A DNA stretch of 64,000 nucleotides from Eutreptiella sp. 'Long Island Sound 2002' (lineage: Eukaryota > Euglenozoa > Euglenophyceae > Eutreptiales > Eutreptiaceae). The notes beneath the pieces were generated by a model. It saw only the letters and a program-made list of their open reading frames with translations. It ran no database searches and had not been told where the DNA came from. The translations under genes were made by a program, and so were the position numbers. Shown here in pieces: positions 21,936 through 33,491 of this stretch (its first letter is position 1; each line of letters opens with the position of its first letter). Where the stretch lies: NCBI GenBank assembly GCA_964036045.1, contig OZ038383.1, forward strand, positions 35,173,394 through 35,237,393, read 5' to 3'.

Positions 21936-23465
21936 GGGAGGCCTTATTTATATCTTGGCCCATGTGCTTGAGCGCAACCGGGCCACATTCAGCACCTTGC
22001 ACGTGTGCGTGAGCGCACCGGGGCCTAAATGAACAAACGGCACTTCTGCATGTGCGCACACGAGCATCATTGAAATCGTGGCCCCTGTGCGTCAAGGCAC
22101 GCGGGCTTCATTCGACACCTATCCCCTGTGCAGGAGCGCATTGCCGACTCATTAATCTCAATCGCTGCTGTGCATGACTGCACTAGGCCCACATCGAAGT
22201 CTGTTGCCTTGTGCGGGGGCACACCGGGGCCTCATTGAAGTCATGGCCCTTGCCCGCGAGCGCATTCGGGCTTTGTTGAAATCTTGGCCCTTGTGCAGCA
22301 TCGCATTGGGGCCTTAGTGAGATGCTGGGCCTGTGCACATAAGCACACCACGGCCGCATTGAAATCTTGCCCCCTGTCCATGAGCGCAATCGGGCCACAT
22401 TGAACTCTTGGCCCCTGTCAAGGGCGCTGGGTCCTCATTGAGCTCATGGCCCCGGTGAATTAGCGCACGGGGGCCTCATTGAAATCTAGGCCCTTATGCA
22501 TGAGCGCACCGGCGCCTCATTCATCTCAGGGCCCCTGTACATGAGCGCACCGGGGCCATCTCCAAATCGTGGCCCCTATGCGGGAGTGCACTTGGGCCTC
22601 ATTGAATTTGTGGCCCCTATGCATGAGCGCACCGGGGCCACATCAAAACACATGCCCCTGCATGGGAACACGCCGGGGCCTTATTGAACTCATGGCCCTT
22701 TTGTAAGATTGCACCAAGGCCGCATTAAAATCTTCCGGTCTGCGCATGACAGCAATAGGGCGTCACTCGGACGCTAGCCCCTGTGCATGAGAGCCTTGGG
22801 GCCTGATTAAAATCTTGGGTCCTATGCATGAGCGCACTGGAACCTCAATGAAATCCTGGACCTCGTGCGTGGATGCACTAGGGCCTCATTGAGGTCCTAG
22901 CCTTTGTGCGGGAGCGCATTAGGGCCTTGTTGGAGTCATGGCCCTTGTGGATCAGTGCAGTGGGTTTCATTGAAAAGCATGTCCGTGTGCGGGAGTGCAC
23001 TGGGGCCTCATTGAACTCATGGCCCTTGTGCAAGAGCGCAGTGGGGCCTTGTTGAAATCCTGGCCACGGTGCATGAGCGCACTGGACATTGAAATCATGG
23101 CCCTTGTGCGGCAGCGCCTTGGGGCCTCATTGAACTCGTTGCCCTTGTGCATCAACGCACTTGAGCCTCAATGAAATCGCGGACCATGTGCATGGGCGCT
23201 TTAGGGCCTCATTGAAGTCCTCGCCTCTGTGCCCGAGCACACTTAGGCCTCATTGAACTCATCGCCCCTGTAAATGAGTGCACTTGGCCTCATTGAGAAG
23301 CCTGTCACTGTGCGAGGGCGCACTGGGTCCTCATTGAACTCATGACCCCGGTGCATGGGCGCCCCTAGCTCAGTAAAATCTTGTCCCCTATCGTTGAGCG
23401 CACTGGGGCCACATTGAGCTACCGGCACCTGTGCATGAGCGCACTTGGGCCTCATTTTTGTCTTG
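21936..23465. repeat. 41-bp satellite block between spacer copies 1 and 2
   Basis: Same ~41-bp monomer as the main array. Its monomer order (CATGTGCTTGAGCGCAACCG, CACGTGTGCGTGAGCGCACC, ACAAACGGCACTTCTGCATG, ...) recurs after each spacer copy. Satellite plus spacer therefore form a macro-repeat of about 2.1-2.2 kb. Confidence 0.9.
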
Positions 23466-24065
23466 ACTCCTGTGTTGACCATTGTTTGAACCTCCGCCAG
23501 AACATGTTGGTTCCAACAAACCGCAAAATTTCCTTTTTAGCACATCCAACAAGCCTGCACCCCTCTCCTGCTGTGCGATAGTTTGGTTGGTGCGTTGGTG
23601 CATTGGTAAGTGGCTAGGATAGTTACTTGGTTGGTCATTGGGTCGCTTGGCTCCCTAGGTTGCCCCTCCCCCCCCACACACACACCCCACACATACAAAG
23701 ACATTGATGAAGGCAACTCCACACACCCGTCCCCTCCCACAGACATTCCCCCTTCCTCCTTCCTCTATCCTCCCCTTCCCCTAGCGGTTAAGGTTAGGGA
23801 GGGTATGCCCTCTTCTTTTTGCAAGTTCTTTATATGTGTTATGTGTGTTTCCTTCATTGCATACAACAAGTATGAAGAGTACTTAAACCGTCTTCACCTT
23901 CCTGCTGTGTGCTGGTGTGTGGGGTGGGAGTGCAAGTGGATTAGTGGATTGGTTGGTTGGTTTATTGTGATGTTTTTGGGTGTGAGCTATGTGTTTATGT
24001 GTGTGTGTGTGTGTCTGTGTCCCTTTCCTCGCCCAAATCAATTTCCCCCAGCAGCCCCCTCCACC
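23466..24065 (+). repeat. Spacer repeat family, copy 2
   Basis: Close copy of 21270-21935. It lacks the CTGCAGGTATG junction (reads AAACCGTCTTCACCTTCC), so the exon-like boundary is deleted here. The (GT)n run is shorter. It ends at CAGCAGCCCCCTCCACCCCC and passes into satellite. Confidence 0.85.
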
Positions 24066-24467
24066 CCCCGGGGCCTTATTGCTATCTTGGCCCATGTGGT
24101 TGAGCGCAACCGGGCCACATTCAGCACCTGGCACGTGTGTGTGAGCGCACCGGGGCCTCAATGAACAAACGGCACTTCTGCATGCGCGCACACGAGCATC
24201 ATTGAAATCGTGGCTTCATTCAACACCTATCCCCTGTGCAGGAGCGCATTGGCGACTCATTGAACTCAATGGCTCCTGTGCATGACCGCACTAGGCCCAC
24301 ATCGAAATCTGTTGCCTTGTGCGGGGGCACACCGGGGCCTCAGTGAAGTCATGGCCCTTGCCCGCGAGCGCATTCGGGCTTTGTTGAAATCCTGGTTGTT
24401 GTGCAGCATCGCATTGGGGCCTTAGTGAAATCCTGGACCTGTGCACATAAGCACACCACGGCCGCAT
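24066..24467. repeat. 41-bp satellite, left part of the block split by the 9-kb insertion
   Basis: Same monomer order as at 35640-36060. It ends at GGCCGCAT (24460-24467), the left copy of the 8-bp target-site duplication. Confidence 0.9.
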
Positions 24468-24976
24468 CAGCTATGGGTATAGTAACCCAATAGGCTATCA
24501 GACTTCAGACTTCAGACTTTTATGGACCATCACCCCCAACCCCCAACCCCCCAAGCCCCCCATGATAGGCCTTTGCCCCCCCCCCCCCCCATATCAGACA
24601 TGCGCTTTGCCCCCCATATGAGACTTGCCCCCCCCCCTTTTCTCTTCCCCAATTCTGCACCTTGCTTCCTTGACCATGGCCGTAGGCATGGACTAGGTAT
24701 GTGAATAACAACAGGGTCAGTTTTGCTGGTGGGCCACTCCAACGCTCAACCCGAAACCCCCCATCAGGCTTTTCTCCCCCCCCCACCCACCCACCAAGTG
24801 CTGTTGGGGGGCGAGGTCGGACAAGAAACTGCCATGCTACTGGGAACAAGTGGAAAATGGGAAAATATGGAACCTGGGAAAACGTTCAACGTGCGGGAAA
24901 GTCAGGGACCCTGGGTATAGTAACCCCCCCCCCCCTTTTCGAACTGCTTGGTATGTGCATGTCATCAACTTGCACA

Positions 24977-25326
24977 TGTGATATGATGTGATGTATTGTG
25001 GTGTGGTGTGATGTGATGTGATGTGATGTGATGTGATGTGATGTGATGTGATGTGATGTGGTGTGATGTGATGTGATGTGATGTGATGTGATGTGATGTG
25101 ATGTGATGTGATGTGATGTGATGTGATGTGATGTGATGTGATGTGGTGTGATGTGATGTGGTGTGGTGTGGTGTGGTGTGATGTGATGTGATGTGATCTG
25201 ATGTGATGTGATGTGATGTGATGTGATGTGATGTGATGTCATGTGATGTGATGTGATGTGATGTGATGTGATGTGATGTGATGTGATTTGATGTGATGTG
25301 ATGTGATGTGATGTGATGTGATGTGA
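24977..25326. repeat. (GATGT)n pentanucleotide array
   Basis: About 350 bp of GATGTGATGT repeats with occasional GGTGT variants, inside the 9-kb element. The minus strand translates as poly-(I/H-T-S-H-H); this is periodicity, not a gene. Confidence 0.95.
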
Positions 25327-25469
25327 CCCCCACTGCTGCCCAAGGGCGCGTGACCTCACCGTGGTGTCGGGGTTCTCCCCCCCGGGCTAACACGCAATCT
25401 GGGGGGTGACCTGGCCCAGCTGCGGCGGCCGGGTCACGGGATTCAGCGCCTCACCCCTCGCCGACCACG

Positions 25470-25960
25470 GTCGGCCAGGATGGCACAGGGCGGGCTCCAC
25501 CGGGGGGTGGCGGTAAGCAAGTGAGCCCCGGGTCCAGCTCCCTGTGGCCCAGCCCTCTCCAGTGCTTGTGTGTCCCCCCCCACAATGCTCCCACCCACGA
25601 CACCGTGCGTCCCTGCACAGGTACGTCATGGGTGGGGGCCGCATACGAGAATCCCCGGCCAGGTCTGGGGTTACAACACAATGGCCTTCGGTCAGGGGTC
25701 TGATGTCACTGGGGGCTACCGGTCCCGCCCTGCGGTGCAATGCGGGACAACCGTGACATCAGACCTTACAACCACTTACCCAGTGAGCACCGGGAGCCAC
25801 GATGGCACAGGGTGGGCTCTACCGGGGGGTGGCGGTATGCAGGAGTAACCCGGGTCCCCCTGTGACCCAGCCCTCTCCAGGGCTCTTGTGCGCTCCCCTA
25901 CCGCAACCCACTGTTCCTTGTGTTCTGCACAGGTACATCATGGGGTGGAGATCTCGTCCT
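25470..25960. repeat. ~310-bp direct duplication inside the 9-kb element
   Basis: A block around 25480-25650 (GATGGCACAGGGCGGGCTCC, GGGGGTGGCGGTA, CAGCCCTCTCCAGTGCTTGT, CTGCACAGGTACGTCATGGG) recurs at 25799-25955 (GATGGCACAGGGTGGGCTCT, CAGCCCTCTCCAGGGCTCTT, CTGCACAGGTACATCATGGG). Both carry a conserved C-tract-ACAG|GT junction. Function unknown. Confidence 0.7.
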
Positions 25961-25994
25961 ATCCGACGGGACCTGAATAGGGAGGCGGTGGAAT

Positions 25995-26520
25995 AAAGGG
26001 GAGTCAGCGCCGGGGCGGAGGTAAGGGACAGCGCCTGCCGCTACGGTGCTCACTGCGCCGGAGTAATGGCACCTGCCTGCAGCCTCGACGTCTGGCTCCC
26101 CAGGAAGTGCTGTGACAAAAGGGGAGGCCCCCCGTCCCTGGTCATTTGCCCGTCGGGGCGAGGAACCGATACTTGGAGTTGTGGTTTGAAATAAGGGGAG
26201 ACCCCCCAGACCCGTACCTGAATGGCTGTACTGAAATAAGGGACGGCCCCCCGGTCCCGGGTCCTCCGCCCATGCAGGGTGGAACGACCTTGATATGCCG
26301 ATGCAGTTTTGAAACAAGGGGTGGCCCCCGGGTTCCTGGTCTTCCGCCCAGGCAAGCTGGAAAGACATTGATGCACCGATACGGTTCTAAAATAAGGGGT
26401 GCCCCCCCCGTCCCTGCCTCTGCCATGCAGGGCGACCTCGGAACGGTGCCGAGACGATAGTGAATCAAGGGGAGGCCCCCCGGAGACGAATTTGTTTGGA
26501 ACCAAGGGGGGGCGCCATCC
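25995..26520. repeat. Degenerate ~65-bp repeats (AATAAGGGG-CCCCCCGG)
   Basis: Repeated phrases GAAATAAGGGGAGACCCCCC, AAATAAGGGACGGCCCCCCG, AACAAGGGGTGGCCCCCGG and AAATAAGGGGTGCCCCCCCC occur at about 65-bp spacing, giving local GGGG...CCCC hairpin potential. The following 26520-27170 is non-repetitive GC-rich sequence without a recognisable gene. Confidence 0.65.
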
Positions 26521-27176
26521 CCCCAAGGCCCCAGATGTGTATGTATCAAGTAATGTAGGTACGTTACTGAAAGAACCACAGTATTGTATAATGTACGCCT
26601 CCGGCCAACAGCCAGGGAGGGCCGGAGGTCCGGGTAAAAGCCCCGGACCCCCCAACGGCAGCCCCAAAGGTGAGCGCACCACTGAAAGGGGCATGTCTGC
26701 GGGGTAAAAGCATGCGCTTAGTAAACATCTAACGTAATAAATAGTGCTTACTGCTGTAATTAATGCTTAACCGGGTAAAAGGCCCTTCTCCCGGGGCTAG
26801 TTTCGTGCGCACCCCCTAGAGCCGGACCCGACCGGCCGTGCTGAGGCGAGCCCAGCAATGGGTGTGGCAGGCCAGACTTTAAGTGCTGGTAGCCACGCCT
26901 CAGCACACTCCGCGGGCTTATAAGGCCCACGGGGGCCCCAAATACCGTTTCGTTCGGGAGTTAAGCCCCGGCGGAATTTGCCGTTGTTGATGGTTAAGAG
27001 GACTCACGTTGAGTCCCGGCTACTGTTACCCCGGGGTTATGACCCCCGGTACTGCCTGCTTACTTGCCTGCTGCTGCTAAGAGATAGGAAGGGGTTAGGA
27101 CCGACCCCCCCCCCCCTAGCCACCCATGGCACTGGGACACCCCCACAACGGCCGCAAGGGCTACGCGTGGGCGTCT

Positions 27177-30100
27177 CCCCTCCGTGAATTATTTGACCCC
27201 TCCGTGAATTTTTTGACCCCTCCGTGAATTATTTGACCCCTCTGTGAATTATTTACCCCCTTGCGTGAATTATTTCACCCCTCCGTGAATTGTGTACCCC
27301 CCTCCGTGAATTATTTGACCCCTCCGTGAATTATTTACCCCCCTCCGTGAATTATTTGACCCCTCCGTGAATTATTTGACCCCTCCGTGAATTATTTGAC
27401 CCCTCCGTGAATTTTTACCCCCTCCGTGAATTATTTGACCCCTCCGTGAATTGTTTACCCCCCTCCGTGAATTATTTGACCCCTCCGTGAATTGTTTACC
27501 CCCCTCCGTGAAGTATTTGACCCCTCCGTGAATCATTTACCCCCCTCCGTGAATTGTTTCACCCCCTCCGTGAATTATTTGACCCCTCCGTGAATTATGT
27601 ACCCCCCTCCGTGAATTATTTGACCCCTCCGTGAATTATGTACCCCCCTCCGTGAATTATTTGACCCCTCCGTGAATTATTTACCCCCCTCCGTGAAGTA
27701 TTTGACCCCTGCGTGAATTATTTGACCCCTCCGTGAATTGTTTACCCCCCTCCGTGAATTATTTGACCCCTCCGTGAATTATTTACCCCCCTCCGTGAAT
27801 TATTTGACCCCTCCGTGAATTCTTTACCCCCCTCCGTGAATTATTTGACCCCTCCGTGAATTGTTTACCCCCCTCCGTGAATTATTTGACCCCTCCGTGA
27901 TTTCTTTGACCCCTCCGTGAATTGTTTACCACCCTCCGTGAATTATTTGACCCCTCCGTGAATTAATTACCCCCCTCCGTGAATTATTTGACCCCTCCGT
28001 GAATTATTTACCCCCCTCCGTGAATTATTTGACCCCTCCGTGAATTGTTTACCCCCCTCCGTGAATTATTTTACCCGTCCGTGAATTATTTACCCTCTTC
28101 CGTGAATTATTTTACCCCTCCGTGAATTATTTACCCCTCTCCGTGAATTATTTTACCCCTCCGTGAACTGTTTACCCCCCTCCGTGAATTATTTTACCCC
28201 TCCGTGAATTGTTTACCCCCCTCCGTGAATTATTTTACCCCTCCATGAATTGTTTACCCCCCTCCGTGAATTATTTTACCCCTCCGTGAATTGTTTACCC
28301 CCCTCCGTGAATTATTTTACCCCTCCGTGAATTATTTACCCCCCTCCGTGAATTATTGTACCCCTCCGTGAATTATTTGCCCCCCTCCGTGAATTATTTG
28401 ACCCCTCCATGAATTATTTACCCCCCTCCGTGAATTATTTGACCCCTCCGTGAATTATTTACCCCCCTCTGTGAATTATTTGACCCCTCCGTGAATTATT
28501 TACCCCCTTCCGTGAATTATTTTACCCCTCCGTGAATTATTTACCCCTCTCCGTGAATTATTTTACTCCTCCGTGAACTGTTTACCCCCCTCCGTGAATT
28601 ATTTTACCCCTCCGTGAATTGTTTACCCCCCTCCGTGAATTATTTTACCCCTCCGTGAATTGTTTACCCCCCTCCGTGAATTATTTTACCCCTCCGTGAA
28701 TTATTTACCCCCCTCCGTGAATTATTGTACCCCTCCGTGAATTATTTGCCCCCCTCCGTGAATTATTGTACCCCTCCGTGAATTATTTGCCCCCCTCCGT
28801 GAATTATTTGACCCCTCCGTGAATTATTTACCCCCCTCCGTGAATTATTTGACCCCTCCGTGAATTATTTACCCCCCTCTGTGAATTATTTGACCCCTCC
28901 GTGAATTTTTTACCCCCCTCCGTGAATTATTTTACCCCTCCGTGAATTGTTTACCCCCCTCCGTGAATTATTGTACCCCTCCGTGAATTATTTACCCCCC
29001 TCCGTGAATTATTTGATCCTCCGTGAATTATTTACCCCCCTCCGTGAATTTTTTACCCCCCTCCGTGAATTATTGTACCCCTCCGTGAATTATTTACCCC
29101 CCTACGTGAATTATTTGACCCCTCCGTGAATTGTTTACCCCCCTCCGTGAATTATTTCACCCCTCCGTGAATTATTTACCCCCCTCCGTGAATTATTGTA
29201 CCCCTCCGTGAATTATTTACCCCCCTCCGTGAATTATTTGACCCCTTCGTGAATTATTTTACCCCTCCGTGAATTGTTTACCCCCCTCCGTGAATTACTT
29301 GACCCCTCTGTGAATTATTTGCCCCCCTCCGTGAATTTTTTGACCCCTCCGTGAATTAATTACCCCCCTCCGTGAATTATTTGACCCCTCCGTGAATTAT
29401 TTACCCCCCTCCATGAATTGTTTACCCCCCTCCGTGAATTATTTGACCCCTCCGTGAATTATTTACCCCCCTCCGTGAATTACTTGACCCCTCTGTGAAT
29501 TATTTGCCCCCCTCCGTGAATTATTTGACCCCTCCGTGAATTATTTGACCCCTCCGTGAATTATTTACCCCCCTCCGTGAATTATTTGACCCCTCCGCGA
29601 ATTTTTTACCCCCCTCCGTGAATTATTTGACCCCTCCGTGAATTATTCACCCCCCTCCGTGAATTATTTGACCTCTCCGTGAATTATTTACCCCCCTCTG
29701 TGAATTATTTGACCCCTTCGTGAATTGTTTACCCCCCTCCGTGAATTATTTTACCCCTCCGTGAATTGTTTACCCCCCTCCGTGAATTATTGTACCCCTC
29801 CGTGAATTATTTACCCCCCTCCGTGAATTGTTTGACCCCTCCGTGAATTATTTACCCCCCTCCGTGAATTTTTTACCCCCCTCCGTGAATTACTGTACCC
29901 CTCCGTGAATTTTTTACTCCACTCCGTGAATTATTTTACCCCTCCGTGAATTGGTTACCCCCCTCCGTGAATTATTTAACCCCTCCGTGAATTATTTACC
30001 CCCCTCCGTGAATTATTGTACCCCTCCGTGAATTATTTACCCCCCTCCGTGAATTATTGTACCCCTCCGTGAATTATTTACCCCCCTCCGTGAATTATTG

Positions 30101-32430
30101 TACCCCTCCGTGAATTATTTACCCCCCTGTGTGAATTATTTTACCCCCCCGTGAATTATTTACCCCCCTCCGTGAATTATTTGACCCCTCTGTGAATTGT
30201 TTACCCCCCTCCGTGAATTATCTCACCCCTCCGTGAATTATTTACCCCCCTCCGTGAATTATTTGACCCCTCCGTGAATTGTTTACCCCTCTCCGTGCAT
30301 TTTTTTACCCCTCCGTGAATTATTTTACCCCCCCGTTAATTGTTTACCCCCCTCCGTGAATCATTTCACCCCTCCGTGAATTGTTTTCCCCCCCTCCGTG
30401 AATTATTTCACCCCTCCGTGAATTATTCACCCCCCTCTGTGAATTATTTCACCCCTCCGTGAATTATTTACCCCCCTCCGTGAATTTTTGTACCCCTCCG
30501 TGAATTATTTACCCCCCTCCGTGAATTTTTTTACCCCTCCGTGAATTATTTACCCCCCTCCGTGAATTGTTTACCCCCCTCCGTGAATTATTTCACCCCT
30601 CCGTGAATTATTTACCCCCCTCCGTGAATTATTGTACCCCTCCGTGAATTTTTTACCCCCCTCCGTGAATTATTTGACCCCTCCGTGAATTATTTACCCC
30701 CTCCGTGAATTATTTGACCCCTCCGTGAATTATTTACCCCCCTCTGTGAATTATTTGACCCCTCCGTGAATTATTTACCCCCCTCCGTGAATTTTTTTAC
30801 CCCTCCGGGAATTATTTACCCCCCTCCGTGAATTATTGTACCCCTCCGTGAATTATTTACCCCCCTCCGTGAATTATTTGACCCCTCCGTGAATTGTTTA
30901 CCCCCCTCCGTGAATTATTTCACCCCTCCGTGAATTATTTACCCCCCTCCGTGAATTATTGTACCCCTCCGTGAATTATTTACCCCCCTCCGTGAATTAT
31001 TGTACCCCTCCGTGAATTATTTACCCCCCTCCGTGAATTATTTGACCCCTCCGTGAATTGTTTACCCCCCTCCGTGAATTATTGTACCCCTCCGTGAATT
31101 TTTTACCCCCCTCCGTGAATTATTTTACCCCTCCGTGAAATATTTACCCCCCTCCGTGAATTCTTTTACCCCTCCGTGAACTGTTTACCCCCCTCCGTGA
31201 ATTATTTTACCCCTCTGTGAATTGTTTACCCCCCTCCGTGAATTATTGTACCCCTCCGTGAATTATTTACCCCCCTCCGTGAATTATTTGACCCCTCCGT
31301 GAATTTTTTACCCCCCTCCGTGAATTTTTTGACCCCTCCGTGAATTTTTCACCCCCCTCCGTGAATCATTTTACCCCGCCCTGAATTATTTACCCCCCTC
31401 TGTGAATTTTTTTACCCCTCCGTGAATTATTTACCCCCCTCCGTGAATTATTTTACCCCTCCGTGAACCATTTACCCCGCTCGGTGAATTATTTTACCCC
31501 TCCTTGAATTATTTACCCCCCTCCGTGAATTATTTTACCCCTCCGTGAATCGTTTACCCCCCTCCGTGAATTATTTTACCCCTCCGTGATTTATTTACCC
31601 CCCTCCGTGAATTATTTTACCCCTCCGTGAATTATTTACCCCCCTCCGTGAATTATTTGACCCCTCCGTGAATTATTTACCCCCCTCTGTGAATTATTTG
31701 ACCCCTCCGTGAATTACTTACCCCCCTCCGTGAATTATTTTACCCCTCCGTGAATTATTTACCCCCCTCCGTGAATTATTGTACCCCTCCGTGAATTATT
31801 TACCCCCCTCCGTGAATTATTTGACCCCTCCGTGAATTGTTTACCCCCCTCCGTGAATTTTTTCACCCCTCCGTGAATTGTTTACCCCCCTCCGTGAATT
31901 ATTGTACCCCTCCGTGAATTATTTATCCCCCTCCGTGAATTATTTTACCCCTCCGTGAATTATTTACCCTCCTCCGTGAATTATTTCACCCCTCCGTGAA
32001 TTATTTACCCCCCTCCGTGAATTATTTGACCCCTCTGTGCATTACTTACCCCCCTCCGTGAATTATTTGACCCCTCCGTGAATTATTTACCCCCCTCCAT
32101 GAAATATTTTACCCCTCCGTGAATTATTTACCCCCCTCCGTGAATTTTTTCACCCCTCCGTGAATTGTTTACCCCCCTCCGTGAATTATTTTACCCCTCC
32201 GTGAATTGTTTACCCCCCTCCGTGAATTATTTCACCCCTCCGTGAATTGTTTACCCCCCTCCGTGAATTATTCTACCCCTGCGTGAATTGTTTACCCCCC
32301 TCCGTGAATTAATGGTCTCCTCCGTGAATTGTTTACCCCCCTCCGTGACTTATTTTACCCCTCCGTGAATTATTTACCCCCCTCCGTGAATTATTTTACC
32401 CCTCCGTGAATTATTTACCCCCCTCCGTGA
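27177..32430. repeat. 5.25-kb minisatellite, 20/21-bp monomers in ~41-bp dimers
   Basis: Roughly 255 copies of CTCCGTGAATTATTTGACCC alternating with a CTCCGTGAATTATTTACCCCC type, so the true period is a ~41-bp dimer. Common variants are TTGTTTACC, TATTGTACC and TATTTTACC, often clustered, showing local homogenisation. The minus strand carries GGGG or GGAGGGGG every ~20 bases. Short open frames such as REFFTPLRELLYPSVNYLPP follow from the period only. Confidence 0.95.
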
Positions 32431-32667
32431 ATGGGGGTCTAGACGCCCATAGGAATTGGCGCATAGGGTCACGTCAATTATTTTGGGGGTCTAGACCCCC
32501 ATAGGAATTGGCGCATAGGGTCGCGTCAATTATTTTGGGGCTTTAGACCCCCCACAGGAATTGACGCATAGGGTTGCGTCAATTATTTTTGGGGGTCTAG
32601 ACCCCCATAGGAATTGGCGCATAGGGTCGCCTCAATTATTTTGGGGGTCTAGACCCCCCTAGGAATT
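32430..32667. repeat. 52-bp tandem repeat, 4.5 copies, with TCTAGA palindrome
   Basis: Unit starts GGGGGTCTAGACCCCCATAG and continues GAATTGGCGCATAGGGTCGC, then GTCAATTATTTT. The palindromic GGGGGTCTAGACCCCC core can form a hairpin. The array begins directly at the last GTGAAT of the minisatellite. Confidence 0.9.
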
Positions 32668-32669
32668 GA

Positions 32670-33185
32670 CACATGGTACATCACTTGAGTGGAATATTTA
32701 TCCAGACGGGGGGTGTACACCACCTCAGTGGAACATTTATCCACATGGGGGGGGGGGGGTACACCACCTCAGTGGAACATTTATCCATAGCAAGGGGGTG
32801 CACCACCTGAGTGGAATATTTATCCAGAGGGGGCGGGGTACACCATCTCAGTGGAATATTTATCTAGAGCAGGGGGGTACACCACCTCATCGGAATATTT
32901 ATCCAGAGGGGGCGGGGTACACCACCTTAGTGGAATATTTATCCACAGCGGTGGGGGTACACCACCTCAGTGGAATATTTATCCAAAGCAGGTGGGTGCA
33001 CCACCTCAGTGGAATATTTATCCAGAGGGGGGGTGTACACCACCTCAGTGGAATATTTATCCACATGGGGGGGGGTACACCACCTCAGTGGAATATTTAT
33101 CCAGAGGGGGAGGTACACCACCTCAATGGAATATTAATCCACAGGGGGGGGGGGTACACCACCTCAATGGAATATTTTTCCCAGC
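32670..33185. repeat. ~40-bp tandem repeat (CACCTCAGTGGAATATTTATCC), about 13 copies
   Basis: Unit about 39-42 bp: GTACACCACCTCAGTGGAAT, ATTTATCCAGAG, then a variable G-run. Several spacings are multiples of three, so a 278-codon frame (32666-33502) stays open with HHLSGIFIQRGG-like repeats. I treat that frame as a by-product of the repeat, not a gene. The array is followed by 33185-33490, low-complexity T/C- and G-rich sequence leading to the right terminus of the element. Confidence 0.9.
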
Positions 33186-33491
33186 CTCCCATTTTCCCCA
33201 ATTCCCCATTTTTCCACCCTTTTTGTCCCTTTTGGGGGGGGTGTTCCCCTGTGTTGCATGGACTCCCATTCTTCCCAACTTTCAATTTTCATGATGGTTT
33301 TTTTTTGTGGGTGGCTGTGTTGGGGAAGGGGGGGTGCCAGACTTTTTCTTGTCCCTTTCTGACAGGAGGGAAGGAAGGGAGGGGGCGGGTACCACACTTT
33401 TATCAGACTTTTGGTGAGTGTGTTCTATTTTATGTCCTTGACACGAGATGCCAAATCAGACTTCAGACTTCAGACTTTATACACATAGCTG

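Larger units (their letters stand above)
24468..33491. mobile_element. 9,024-bp hAT-like insertion with 8-bp target-site duplication
   Basis: The left end CAGCTATGGGTATA and the right end TATACACATAGCTG form a 14-bp inverted repeat with one mismatch. The element is flanked by a direct 8-bp duplication, GGCCGCAT (24460-24467 and 33492-33499). The uninterrupted site exists in paralogous satellite blocks near 36055-36062 and 22350 (CACGGCCGCATTGAAATC), which proves the insertion. An 8-bp duplication and short CAG-starting termini are established marks of hAT elements. CAGACTTCAGACTTCAGACT is subterminal at both ends (about 24499 and 33453), in the same orientation. I see no transposase, so it would be non-autonomous; the interior is almost entirely tandem repeats. 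Confidence 0.8.

Noticed and set aside
24965-25393. His/Thr/Ser repeat proteins on the minus strand
   Set aside because: Direct translation of a (GATGT)n pentanucleotide array; not a gene.
27177-32430. CRISPR-like array
   Set aside because: Monomers are contiguous with no unique spacers, and the setting is a eukaryotic intron.
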